Below, piece after piece: positions 48,214 to 57,164 of a stretch of DNA of 57,408 bases. The position numbers were made by a program, and so were the translations under genes. Origin of the DNA: Anaerolineae bacterium. GTDB lineage: Bacteria > Chloroflexota > Anaerolineae > Promineifilales > Promineifilaceae. The stretch covers positions 1 through 57,408 of the forward strand of contig JADLAX010000012.1 in assembly GCA_020848035.1 (NCBI GenBank). The letters are read 5' to 3'. The notes under the pieces were generated by a model, which was not told the origin of the DNA, made no database searches, and was given only the letters and a program-made list of their open reading frames with translations. Within the stretch, counting starts at the first letter, position 1; each line of letters begins with the position of its first letter.

Positions 48214-51201
48214 CTAATCATCATCAAACGACAGGTTTGCCAGAAAATCTACCAGCAAATCAATCTCTTCGGCCGTAAGTTTGTCGCCAAAGTTTGGAGG
48301 CATCGTGTTCACCTGGTCTTCAAACCCTGGCACTGTGAACTTCTGTGGCTCAAGAATGGACTGACGGATATATTCTGGGCCACTCAACCCTGAAATGCGC
48401 GTCGCGGCATTCTCGGCCAGCTCGTCCCAACCAGGGCCAATCTTACCGCCTCGGCCAATCGCTTCGATGCGATGGCAGGCAAAGCAGCCCGCTTGCTCAA
48501 TCACGGCAATAGCGGCCTGGTCGCTTTCCGAAATCTGCGTAGCGACCTGACTACGGATGTAGGCAATCACTTGCCATCGCTCTGTCTCCGTCAGGTATGT
48601 TTTCCAGGCAGGCATCGCCGAGAAGAATGGAGCCTGGCTGCCCCCTTCACTGATGCGCCAGAACAGATAAGAATCCGTGATGAATGGCAAACTCATGAGA
48701 GAAGGGTCTGTCAAATTCACCGGGCGCGGCTTGAGTCCTTGACTAAAGATTCCCTGCCCATCAAGCTTTGTACCATGACATGCATAGCAATCGTTATCGT
48801 CGTACACAGCTTTCCCGGCCGCCACAGCGGCTGAGTCGTTGGCCAACGGATTGCTCAGCGCTGCGTAGGCAAGTGGAATCTTGGCCTGCCATTCTTCCAG
48901 GCGCACCTCCGGTAAGGTCGGCACCTCCGGCACCGCCGTAATGGGCAGCGGCACGGCTTCTCGAATCACAGTCGTGCGGGTGAACACATCCGTCAGCGTC
49001 GCGTGCACCGCCAGCCCGGCCGAGAACACAGCCAGCACCGCAAATAGCAAGAAAAGGATGTTGCGCAGGTAGTCAGCGCGGTTGGCCTGCGTTTCTGGCT
49101 TACCCAGCTGCACGGCTGAACTAAAGCCCATCGCCACACCAAACACCACCGTCAACATGCCAAACAACGCCAGAAACATTGGTGGGTAGACAGGCTCGGT
49201 TACCGTCTCGGTAATTGTGGCCTGTGGTATTTCTGGCTGGCTGGGCGACGTGTCGGCTTCGTCAATGGTTGAGACGGTTTCTAGAGGAGCCGCTGGGACA
49301 ACGGCCGTTGCCGCACTTACCGGTTGGGGTTCCAGACCACCGGTCAGATACCCCGCCCGAATCAGCGGTCCGTCTCGATTTGTCTCTTCAATGTCAAATT
49401 CCCAGCCAGGCGGCATCCGGTTGTTGCGCAAACGGGTCCGCAGCTTGGAATTCTCCCAATCGCCAGGCAGCACAATCGGCACCCCTGGCGGATCAGATAA
49501 CACGTCAGCACCCAGCAGAATGCCCTCGTGGCTGCCCAGATTCATTTCGTGCCGCGAATCTTCGGAGTTGTCAAAATGGCATTCTGTACACGCCTGGGAA
49601 CCTTCAAACCAGGCGTCTTCCGTAGTAAACAGCGGCAGAACGTCGGCCTCAAAGCTGCCGGAATGCTCGCTGCCAGTGGTATCGGTCCAGGCGAAAGTGC
49701 CATCCGGTGCCCCCGCCTCTACCCAGGCACCAATTAGTTCCACGGCGTAGACGTTGCCGCCATCATGTTCCAGCAGGGGGCCATCCCGGTTGGTTTCTTC
49801 AATATCAAATTCCCAGCCAGGCGGCATGCGGTTGTCACGCAAACGGCCGCGCAAGGTGGAATCGTTCCAATTTCCGGGAATAATGATCGCGACGCCTGGC
49901 GGGTCCGACAGCACATCACCGCCTAACAAAATACCTTCGTAGCTGCCCAAATTCATTTCGTGGCGCGAATCCTCGGAGTTATCAAAATGGCACTCCGTGC
50001 ACGCCTGTGAACCCTCGAACCAGGTGTTTTCCGTGGTGAACAGCGGCAAAACCTCGGTGGCAAAGGTGCCTGCACAAACCGCACCATTGGCGTCGACAAA
50101 CTCAAAAACGTCGCGTTCGGGGGCACCCGCATCTACCCAGGCGCCAATCAGATCTACGGCATACACTTCACAGCTGTTATCGGTGGCGGGGCTGGCTAAG
50201 GTGCCTACGGTCACTATCGGTCCATCTCGATTGGTTTCTTCGATATCAAATTCCCAACCAGGCGGCATCCGGTTGTTGCGCAATCGTGCCCGCAGCGTCG
50301 AATTCTCCCAGTCACCGGGCAGCACAACCGGCACCCCTGGCGGGTCAGACAACACGTCGCCACCCAGTAAGATACCTTCGTAGCTGCCCAGATTCATTTC
50401 GTGCCGCGAATCTTCAGAGTTGTCAAAATGGCATTCTGTGCACGCCTGGGAACCTTCAAACCAGGCATCCTCCGTCGTAAACAGCGGCAGGACGTCAACC
50501 TCAAAACTGCCGGAATGCTCGCTGCCATTGGTATCGGTCCAGGTGAAAGTGCCATCCGGTGCCCCGGCTTCTACCCAGGCACCAATTAGTTCCACGGCAT
50601 AGACGTTGCCCCCATCATGTTCCAGCAGGGGGCCATCCCGGTTGGTTTCTTCGATGTCGAACTGCCAGCCGGGCGGCATGCGGTTGTTGCGCAAACGTGC
50701 TCGCAGCGTAGAGTTTTCCCAATCACCCGGCAGCACAATCGGCACCCCGGGCGGGTCAGATAGCACATCCCCCCCCAGCAGGATGCCCCCATAGCTGCCC
50801 AGGTTCATTTCATGACGCGAATCCTCTGAGTTGTCGAAGTGGCACTCAGTGCATGCCTGCGAGCCTTCAAACCAGGCACCTTCGGTAGTAAAAAGGGGCA
50901 GTACATCTGTAGTGAAGTCAGCGACACACGCTTCGTTGTTAAGAGAAATGAAGGGGAAACGGCCGTCCATCGCCCCACCATCTACCCAGGCACCAATCAA
51001 ATCAACGGCATAGATAGCGCACTCACCGCTGCCTTGCTGCCGGGTGGCAGCAGAAGCCAGGTTGTAGTTTGGATGGAGAGAAGAGGAAACGGATGTTTCC
51101 AGCGAATCATTAATGGCGGCGTTGGTTGGTTGCAATCCCCACCAGCCTAGCGCGCTACAAAAAACCCCCAAACCAATCAGCCAAAAGGAAACTCTTCTCA
51201 T
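48214..51201 (-). CDS. Multihaem membrane cytochrome c with four tandem CTECH modules
   Basis: This 995-residue exported protein has a signal peptide, then four repeats of about 140-150 residues. Each carries ACTECHFDNSEDSRHEMNLG and LRNNRMPPGWEFDIEETN (CxxCH near residues 117, 254, 401 and 538). Two membrane helices lie near 680-760. Two more classic cytochrome c domains have CYACHG near 805 and CFACHR near 906, so six haem c sites in total. It probably carries electrons at the outer face of the cytoplasmic membrane. ATG 51201 has AGGAGG at 8 bases; a GTG six bases earlier is too close to it. The propeller lipoprotein gene follows downstream on the same strand. Confidence 0.88.
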   Translation of the reverse strand: MRRVSFWLIGLGVFCSALGWWGLQPTNAAINDSLETSVSSSLHPNYNLASAATRQQGSGECAIYAVDLIGAWVDGGAMDGRFPFISLNNEACVADFTTDVLPLFTTEGAWFEGSQACTECHFDNSEDSRHEMNLGSYGGILLGGDVLSDPPGVPIVLPGDWENSTLRARLRNNRMPPGWQFDIEETNRDGPLLEHDGGNVYAVELIGAWVEAGAPDGTFTWTDTNGSEHSGSFEVDVLPLFTTEDAWFEGSQACTECHFDNSEDSRHEMNLGSYEGILLGGDVLSDPPGVPVVLPGDWENSTLRARLRNNRMPPGWEFDIEETNRDGPIVTVGTLASPATDNSCEVYAVDLIGAWVDAGAPERDVFEFVDANGAVCAGTFATEVLPLFTTENTWFEGSQACTECHFDNSEDSRHEMNLGSYEGILLGGDVLSDPPGVAIIIPGNWNDSTLRGRLRDNRMPPGWEFDIEETNRDGPLLEHDGGNVYAVELIGAWVEAGAPDGTFAWTDTTGSEHSGSFEADVLPLFTTEDAWFEGSQACTECHFDNSEDSRHEMNLGSHEGILLGADVLSDPPGVPIVLPGDWENSKLRTRLRNNRMPPGWEFDIEETNRDGPLIRAGYLTGGLEPQPVSAATAVVPAAPLETVSTIDEADTSPSQPEIPQATITETVTEPVYPPMFLALFGMLTVVFGVAMGFSSAVQLGKPETQANRADYLRNILFLLFAVLAVFSAGLAVHATLTDVFTRTTVIREAVPLPITAVPEVPTLPEVRLEEWQAKIPLAYAALSNPLANDSAAVAAGKAVYDDNDCYACHGTKLDGQGIFSQGLKPRPVNLTDPSLMSLPFITDSYLFWRISEGGSQAPFFSAMPAWKTYLTETERWQVIAYIRSQVATQISESDQAAIAVIEQAGCFACHRIEAIGRGGKIGPGWDELAENAATRISGLSGPEYIRQSILEPQKFTVPGFEDQVNTMPPNFGDKLTAEEIDLLVDFLANLSFDDD

Positions 51202-51625
51202 GGACACTGCCTCCTGTTTTAATTGCCCGACGACTTATTGACCAAAAACACAAAAATGAAAGCTGCTTTCTGTAAACGAGCTACAGGTATACAAAATGGG
51301 TTTCGGATCAGAGGTAAGACACAAGCAAAGAAGTCGCCAAAATTTTTGCCTGTGTCTAAATATGTTGCAGTTGATAACAGCGTTATACACCTGTTGGGAT
51401 GCTGAATGAGGTGAGTTGCCTTTGCTTCTCAATGGAAGTAAATTCTCGCCAAACAAATTGTAAAGCCTAGCTGTGGCCTAAAGAATTGAGTTTTATGGGG
51501 AAATATTTAGAAAAATTGTAGGGCAAACCTCAAGCTCGCCCGAATAGACTGTTATTTTGCAGAAATCAAGTAAGATAGAAGCACGATCAACACCTGATTT
51601 CAACTTGTGGAAGAGGAAAAATCGA
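51202..51625. other. Gene-free AT-rich spacer between divergent genes
   Basis: About 420 bases separate the cytochrome and radical SAM genes. Short frames exist, but none has a ribosome site or recognisable composition. It must hold the promoters of both genes; I could not fix a confident -35/-10 pair. Confidence 0.5.
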
Positions 51626-53224
51626 ATGGCCCAATCAATGTTAACTTTAAGTAACGTTCAAGTTTCCCCTGACTCCCTGCCACAGCAGCCCTCCGACGCC
51701 AGCAGCACCATCTTTCTCATCAATTTCCGCAACCACCGGGACATGTACCCGCCATTTGGCATTATGTACGTGGCGGATGCGCTGGAACAGGTAGGCTTTA
51801 GCTGCCGCATTTTCCACGAAACGGCCGAATTCCTCGAACAGTTTGTGGCACAGGTGGCGGCGGAACGGCCGCTTTTTGTCGGTTTCAGCACCATTACCGG
51901 GCCGCAGCTCAGACCCACCATTGAGGCGTCGAAGCGGGTGCATGATCTGGGCATCCCCGTGGTGTGGGGCGGCGTGCACGCCACCATCATGCCCACCGAA
52001 GTGCTCAAAGAAGAATACGTCGATTTTGTCATCGTGAACGAAGGCGAGGAGACGGCGCAGGAGTTTGCGCTGATTTTGGCGGGCCGGGTGCCGCCGCGTG
52101 ACTGGTCCACCGTACCCGGACTGGCCTACAAGCGCGAGGGTGATGGTTTTCCGCTGTTTTGGCGGGAACGGCCGTTCATCCAGGACCTCGACAAATTTTA
52201 CCCACGCTGGGATTTACTGGCCGACGTGGCCGCCTACCTCATCCCCAGCGGGCCGTATAAACGCGCCATCCCCGTCTACATTTCGCGCGGCTGCCCCTTC
52301 CGCTGCGGCTTTTGCTACAACGAAGTAGTCATGAAACGCACCTGGCGCCAGCATTCCGACGAATTTATCATCAACCAGATTCAATGGCTCAAAGACAACT
52401 ACCAGGTGGACGCAATTGATTACGCCGATGACTACCTGTTTGGCCGGATCAAGCCGATGCAGCGGCTGGTAGAAAAAATCGGCATGCCCTGGAGCGGGCA
52501 GGTGCGCGTGCAGCTGCTCAAGCCGGAATTTGTGCAGTGGATGAACGACACCGGCTGCCAATGGGTCAACATCGGCGTCGAATCGGCCTCGCAAGAGGTG
52601 CTGGACCGCATGACCAAAGACCAGGACGCCGAGCAAATTTTGTGGGGCATCGGCAATTTGGTGCAATACGCGCCGCACATCGAGGCCAACTGCTCCTTCA
52701 TCGTGGGCATGCCGGAAGAACAGCCGCACGAAACCAAGGAAACATTCGACACCATCGAAGCATTATCGGCGATGAGCGAGAAGGTGCGCTGCTCGGTCTG
52801 CGTCTACATGCCCTACCCCGGCACACCGCTCTGGGGCAAGGCGTTGGAAATGGGTTACGTGCCGCCTGCCAACCAGGAAGGCTGGTGCGACATGGACCTG
52901 AACCGGGGCAACACGCCGTGGATCAGCGACGACGAGGCGCAGGTGATGTGCGACATCAACGATATTTTGTTTGTGGGGCGGTCACAGGGACATTGGCTGC
53001 TAAAACCGTACTACAGCCTGCTGCGCTGGCGCTGGCGCAACCAATATTTCAAAAATTACTGGGAAGGGGCGCTGAAAAGGCGGCTCATTCATTCACCGCT
53101 TAAGCCGCTCATCGCCTGGATGACCAAGCGCATGGTGACGTTTAACCAGACCACGCACAAAGGCACTGTTTCCGAAGGGGCGGAGCTGCTGGGGCTGGAT
53201 TATTCCAAACCGTCTGGGGATTAA
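51626..53224 (+). CDS. B12-binding-domain radical SAM protein
   Basis: The 532-residue protein has an N-terminal Rossmann-like B12-type domain (YPPFGIMYVADALEQVGF ... VVWGGVHATIMPTEVL, residues about 35-180). It lacks the DxHxxG motif, so cobalamin would bind base-off or not at all. The radical SAM core has SRGCPFRCGFCYNE (CxxxCxxC near residue 225), and a C-terminal helical region follows. Relatives methylate or rearrange unreactive carbons in lipids, pigments or peptides. AGAGGA lies 6 bases before the ATG. It is isolated, so the substrate is open. Confidence 0.88.
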   Translation: MAQSMLTLSNVQVSPDSLPQQPSDASSTIFLINFRNHRDMYPPFGIMYVADALEQVGFSCRIFHETAEFLEQFVAQVAAERPLFVGFSTITGPQLRPTIEASKRVHDLGIPVVWGGVHATIMPTEVLKEEYVDFVIVNEGEETAQEFALILAGRVPPRDWSTVPGLAYKREGDGFPLFWRERPFIQDLDKFYPRWDLLADVAAYLIPSGPYKRAIPVYISRGCPFRCGFCYNEVVMKRTWRQHSDEFIINQIQWLKDNYQVDAIDYADDYLFGRIKPMQRLVEKIGMPWSGQVRVQLLKPEFVQWMNDTGCQWVNIGVESASQEVLDRMTKDQDAEQILWGIGNLVQYAPHIEANCSFIVGMPEEQPHETKETFDTIEALSAMSEKVRCSVCVYMPYPGTPLWGKALEMGYVPPANQEGWCDMDLNRGNTPWISDDEAQVMCDINDILFVGRSQGHWLLKPYYSLLRWRWRNQYFKNYWEGALKRRLIHSPLKPLIAWMTKRMVTFNQTTHKGTVSEGAELLGLDYSKPSGD

Positions 53225-53231
53225 AAGAAGG

Positions 53232-53297
53232 TGAGATTGGTAATTGGAGATTGGAGATTGGCATAGAAACATCTCCAATCTCTAATCTCCAATCCCC
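53232..53297. repeat. GGAGATT/AATCTCC inverted-repeat hairpin (third copy)
   Basis: GAGATTGGTAATTGGAGATT and its complement lie between convergent genes, again where a terminator is expected. Confidence 0.7.
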
Positions 53298-53300
53298 TTT

Positions 53301-54086
53301 TTAAGAAGCGTTGGCGACGAAGGTGATGATCAAATCCACTTCGTTTTCCACGTTGGCCACGCTGGGAACCTCAGGAATGTTAAGGCCGTAGGTATCGCGC
53401 AGCACGGTGGCGGTGGCCGTGCCGGTGATTTGGGTGGCAGAAACGGCCGTTGCCGTCACCGTAAAGGTCACCGGGGCCGTAATATCGCGAATGGTCAAAT
53501 CACCGTCAATGGTGAAGCTAATTTCTTCACCCGCCGCTGCCGAAGCAGGCAGACCATTTACGGCCGTGGGGACAAAAGAGATAATTTCGTACGCGCCCGT
53601 TTCCAAAATCTCGTTTTGGATGGCCCGGTTGCGGAAATCATTGTCCGTGGCCAGCGTGCGGGCATTAATTTGAATTTCGCCCACCTGAGCCGTGGACAAA
53701 TCGCTCAGGTCCAGGGCAAGCTGCCCGGCAACCTGGTCGGTGGTACCCACCACGGTGATCCGCGTACCACGCAGATCCTCATCCAGCTCAAAGCGCACTT
53801 CCGATTCACCCTGGCTAATTTCATACACCACCAGGCCACCAGCAGCGGCCGTTTCGTTGCTTGTTTCAGTTGTTTCAGTCGTTTCTGCGGCTTCTTCCAC
53901 TTCAACTGGCGGTTCTTCAGCAACGGCCGTTGCCTCTTCCACCACCGCCGCTTCATCAGCCTCGTCAACCTCCAGCGGCACCGCTTCAAGCGTGGCGCTT
54001 GGCTCCGCCGGTTCCTGTAAAAGCCCACAGGCGGTTGCTGTGAGCAAAAGACCAAACAACAATAAAATACCTAAACCTTTCTTCAT
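53301..54086 (-). CDS. YceI-like lipoprotein
   Basis: The 261-residue product has a signal peptide with lipobox TAC (LLLTATACGLL), an acidic Glu/Ala/Val linker to about residue 80, and a YceI-type lipocalin-like beta barrel (SEVRFELDEDLRG ... FRNRAIQNEILETGAYEIISF). YceI proteins bind isoprenoid-type lipids such as quinones. ATG 54086 has GGAGGT 4 bases upstream; the frame is open 99 bases further, but that part lacks a ribosome site. It is probably on the outer face of the membrane. Confidence 0.85.
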   Translation of the reverse strand: MKKGLGILLLFGLLLTATACGLLQEPAEPSATLEAVPLEVDEADEAAVVEEATAVAEEPPVEVEEAAETTETTETSNETAAAGGLVVYEISQGESEVRFELDEDLRGTRITVVGTTDQVAGQLALDLSDLSTAQVGEIQINARTLATDNDFRNRAIQNEILETGAYEIISFVPTAVNGLPASAAAGEEISFTIDGDLTIRDITAPVTFTVTATAVSATQITGTATATVLRDTYGLNIPEVPSVANVENEVDLIITFVANAS

Positions 54087-54317
54087 ATCAACCTCCACAG
54101 TTTCATGGAAAATTTTGGACACACTTAAAAACAGAAGGTAGTTGGTGGCGCCCCATAACCAACTGCCAATTTTACGAACGGTCATTTCTAAATAGATCTA
54201 TTTCCCATAAGCCTCTCAGAAATGGCTCATTCAGGTGCCGCAGACCTGTTGCCGGAGTATAGGCAGTGAGTGTTTAGATAATGTGAAGAAGCATTAAAAT
54301 TCTTGTTAATGTGCATC

Positions 54318-54346
54318 TTGACAATTCCGGCCAAATGTTCTAATCT
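54318..54346 (+). promoter_or_regulatory. Strong sigma-70-like promoter of the recombinase-like gene
   Basis: Perfect TTGACA (54318-54323), 17-base spacer and TAATCT (54341-54346), with the gene start 45 bases downstream. The remainder of 54087-54390 shows nothing else. Confidence 0.65.
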
Positions 54347-54390
54347 CCCTGTCTATACGAAAGAAGTTTCGTTTAAAGGAGCAGCCAAGC

Positions 54391-55353
54391 GTGAGCGAAC
54401 AACAACCACTTATTCCGGCAGATCAACTGCCACCCAAACAAACGTCAGCGGCACCGCCCCTCTCCCCCGACGCCTCCATCCAGGCAGCTCTGGGGCTGTT
54501 TGAGACTCATATGCGAGACGAAGGATTTGCCATCAACACAATGAAAGCCTTTGCCAGCGATGTCCGACTGCTGGGCAAATATCTGGGCATTGGCCAACCC
54601 ATTGGCGAAATTGGCACCAACAACCTGAATGACTTTTTGAAATGGCTGGTTGAAGACCGCGGCGTGCCGTGCAGCCCCAAATCGTACGCCCGGCGCGTCA
54701 CCACCCTGAAGGTGTTTTTTGGCTGGCTGCATGAATCTGGCATCCTGCCCAACGACCCTTCCCTGGCCGTCATTCAGCGCAGCGTCAAAAGCCCGCTGCC
54801 CGTCGTGCCCACGGAAGACGACCTGGCCAAAGCCCTGGCCGTTACCGAGCAAATTCGGCGGGGCGCACCCGACCAAAAGGCGGATGCCCGCCCCCATCTG
54901 CTGCTAACCTTGCTGCTGAAAACCGGCATCAAAAAGGGGGAAGCGATGGCCATCGTGCCCAATCATGTGGATCGCAGCGGTTCGGCGCAGCCCATGCTGT
55001 TCATCCGCTACCCCAACCCGCGCCTGCGCTACAAGGAGCGCAAGCTAGACCTGGAACCCGAATGGCTGGACGTGCTCGACGAATACCTGGCGCAGTACGA
55101 GCCGCCGGACACGCTGTTCACCTGCACGCCGCGCAACCTGGAGTACATCCTGCGCGACATCGGCGACGCTGCTGGCCTGGGACGTGGACTGCTCTCCTTT
55201 GAAAATCTTCGCTGGGCGGCTGCTCTGCGCGACTGGCGAGCCAACGCCGAGCAGGACGACATCCGGCAAAAGCTGGGGCTGTCTAAAATTACCTGGCGCG
55301 AAACGAAGTCAAAGCTGGAGCGGTTGACCGAGAGTGAAGAAGTTGAAGCGTGA
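54391..55353 (+). CDS. Tyrosine-recombinase-like protein lacking catalytic residues
   Basis: The 320-residue protein has an N-terminal SAM-like DNA-binding domain (ALGLFETHMRDEGFAINTMKAF ... YARRVTTLKVFFGWL) and a C-terminal domain with the recombinase layout. The box I site reads LLLKTGIKKGEAMAI (Lys where Arg is expected), the H-x-x-R site reads FENLRWAAAL, and no terminal Tyr follows KLGLSKITWRET. It therefore probably binds DNA without recombining it. GTG start, AAGGAG upstream and a strong promoter support expression. A terminator follows. Confidence 0.75.
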   Translation: MSEQQPLIPADQLPPKQTSAAPPLSPDASIQAALGLFETHMRDEGFAINTMKAFASDVRLLGKYLGIGQPIGEIGTNNLNDFLKWLVEDRGVPCSPKSYARRVTTLKVFFGWLHESGILPNDPSLAVIQRSVKSPLPVVPTEDDLAKALAVTEQIRRGAPDQKADARPHLLLTLLLKTGIKKGEAMAIVPNHVDRSGSAQPMLFIRYPNPRLRYKERKLDLEPEWLDVLDEYLAQYEPPDTLFTCTPRNLEYILRDIGDAAGLGRGLLSFENLRWAAALRDWRANAEQDDIRQKLGLSKITWRETKSKLERLTESEEVEA

Positions 55354-55436
55354 TTAGTGAAAAGTCAAAAGTGAAAAGTGGGAACTTATTGGCGAACAGT
55401 GTCGTTAAGGAATAACTTAAACATTGTTTTCCTCTT

Positions 55437-55480
55437 GAAAAGCCGTCGCTGTGGGGACAGCGGCGGCTTTTCGCGTTTTT
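55437..55480 (+). terminator. Rho-independent terminator between convergent genes
   Basis: GAAAAGCCGTCGCTG (55437-55451) pairs with CAGCGGCGGCTTTTC (55458-55472) with one G-T, followed by GCGTTTTT. Confidence 0.85.
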
Positions 55481-55493
55481 GGGGAGCGGCAAA

Positions 55494-57164
55494 TTAAGGC
55501 GCGTTTCGCTCCGCCAGCCATTTGCGGCGGTTTTCGGCGCGGGCGATTTTGCCGCTGGAGGTTTTAAGCAGCCAATGGCGCGGCACCAGGGTGACAAAGC
55601 TGACGCTAACGGCCGTTTCCACCCCCACCCTCTGCCGTATCACCAACCGAATCTGGTTTTGCTGCTCCGGATCGGCCGTTTCCACCTCAGCCACCACGGC
55701 AATGAGTTCCGTACCTTCGCGCTCATCGGGCACACCAAAGGCTACGGCCCGCCCTGGATAGACGCCGGGCACCTCGTTCACCACCGCTTCAATGTCCTGT
55801 GGATAAATGTTTTTGCCCGCGTTAATGATTAAATCCTTGCTGCGGCCAATCACATACAGCTCGCCCTCGGCCAGGTAGCCGCGATCGCCGGTGTGGTACC
55901 AGCCGTGCTGGAACGGCCGTAAATCCTCCCGCCGGTAATAGCCCGTCAACATGCAGTCACTGCGCACCACAATCTCGCCCACCCGGCGCGGCGGCAGCGG
56001 ATTGCCCTGTTCGTCAACGATGGCAACGGCCGTTCCGGAAATCGGCCGTCCGCACGAAACCAGCGGCACCGCCTCGGGCTGCGTTGGCTCGACTGGCTGA
56101 GCCAGGTTTTGCTCAGCCAGAAGCTGCCCGTCGATCCAGTCCAGGGGAGCAGGCTGCCCCGGCGCCGTTTGGGTGACGGCGAAGGTGTTTTCGGCCATGG
56201 CGTAGCTCACGCCCAGCCTGTCGGGCGTGACGCCCTGGGCAGCAAAAGCGTCGAGGAAAAGCTGGTGGCTACTGTGGCGCACCGGCTCGGAGCAGTTGAT
56301 AAACAGCCGCATCGAGGCCAGCGACACGGCCTCTTTGTCGCGGCGGCGAATGCGCCGGGCACAGTGGTTGTAGGCAAAGTTGGGCAGCCAGCACAGCGTG
56401 CCCCGGTAGCGATCAATCGCTTGCAGCAGCAGGGCGGGATGCTGCACCCAATCAAACGGCGACAGCAGCACCAGCGGCAGACCCTGCACCAGCGGCAGCA
56501 AAAAGCCCGCGATGAGGCCCATGTCGTGGTAGAGCGGCAGCCAGCTCACCACCACGTCGTCGGCGTGCAGGGCGATGGCCTGGCTGTAGGCGGCGAGCTG
56601 GTTGAGTACGGCCGTATGCGTCAGCGCCACCCCCTTCTGCAAACCGGTTGTGCCCGAGGAGTGCTGCAAAAAGGCAATCGATTCCGGGTCTGGTTGGGTG
56701 AAAGGAGGCGGGGGGACGTCCAGCGGCAAGTCGCGGGTGCCGTAGACCGGGCAGCGGGTCACCTCGCGCAGAGTGGCGGCAAAGTCGTCGCTGGTGAGCA
56801 CCGCTTTCACCTGTGACAAGTCAATCAGCTGGGCCATGTTGCGGCGGTACACCTCGGCGTCGAGCTTTTCGGTGAGGCTGGGGAAAAGGGTGGGAATGGC
56901 CCCCAACTGAAGTGCGCCCCAAAAGGCGTAGACGGCGGCCAAATTTTGCGTATGGGCAATAAGCACCAGGTCGCCTGGCCGAATGCCGAGAGCGTGCAGG
57001 GCAGCGGCGTGGTGGGTAACGGCCGTTGCCAACGCCCGCCGCGTCACCACCACCGGCTCAGCCTCCGTGGCCACAAAAATGATGGCGGGCGCATCGCTCG
57101 GCTCGGCCAAGGTGCGCGCGTCCAGCAGGGTGTGAAACGTGGTGCGGGTGGCCGGGGTGAGCAT
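55494..57164 (-). CDS. Fatty-acyl-AMP ligase-like adenylating enzyme
   Basis: The 556-residue ANL-family enzyme has the AMP-binding loop LQHSSGTTGLQKGV near residue 167 and LPLYHDMGLIAG. The GWYHTGDRGYL motif and the hinge region SKDLIINAGKNIYPQDIE follow, and the catalytic Lys region KTSSGKIAR is near the C-terminus. LPLYHDMGLI is typical of fatty-acyl-AMP ligases, which load acyl chains on carrier proteins. Its start overlaps the stop of the ACP gene, its probable partner. Confidence 0.88.
   Translation of the reverse strand: MLTPATRTTFHTLLDARTLAEPSDAPAIIFVATEAEPVVVTRRALATAVTHHAAALHALGIRPGDLVLIAHTQNLAAVYAFWGALQLGAIPTLFPSLTEKLDAEVYRRNMAQLIDLSQVKAVLTSDDFAATLREVTRCPVYGTRDLPLDVPPPPFTQPDPESIAFLQHSSGTTGLQKGVALTHTAVLNQLAAYSQAIALHADDVVVSWLPLYHDMGLIAGFLLPLVQGLPLVLLSPFDWVQHPALLLQAIDRYRGTLCWLPNFAYNHCARRIRRRDKEAVSLASMRLFINCSEPVRHSSHQLFLDAFAAQGVTPDRLGVSYAMAENTFAVTQTAPGQPAPLDWIDGQLLAEQNLAQPVEPTQPEAVPLVSCGRPISGTAVAIVDEQGNPLPPRRVGEIVVRSDCMLTGYYRREDLRPFQHGWYHTGDRGYLAEGELYVIGRSKDLIINAGKNIYPQDIEAVVNEVPGVYPGRAVAFGVPDEREGTELIAVVAEVETADPEQQNQIRLVIRQRVGVETAVSVSFVTLVPRHWLLKTSSGKIARAENRRKWLAERNAP

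Larger units (their letters stand above)
5190..57030. repeat. Highly iterated palindrome ACGGCCGT, about 100 dispersed copies
   Basis: Counting by eye I find about 100 copies of ACGGCCGT, about one per 570 bases; base composition alone would predict about two. Many extend to AACGGCCGTT. Most lie in genes, usually read as Thr-Ala-Val, Asn-Gly-Arg or Arg-Pro. None occurs in 1-5190, in the reverse transcriptase or in the DGR target gene. Confidence 0.85.

Noticed and set aside
51223..51405. A 60-codon frame in the spacer after the cytochrome gene
   Set aside because: No ribosome site and no recognisable composition; it crosses the cytochrome promoter region.
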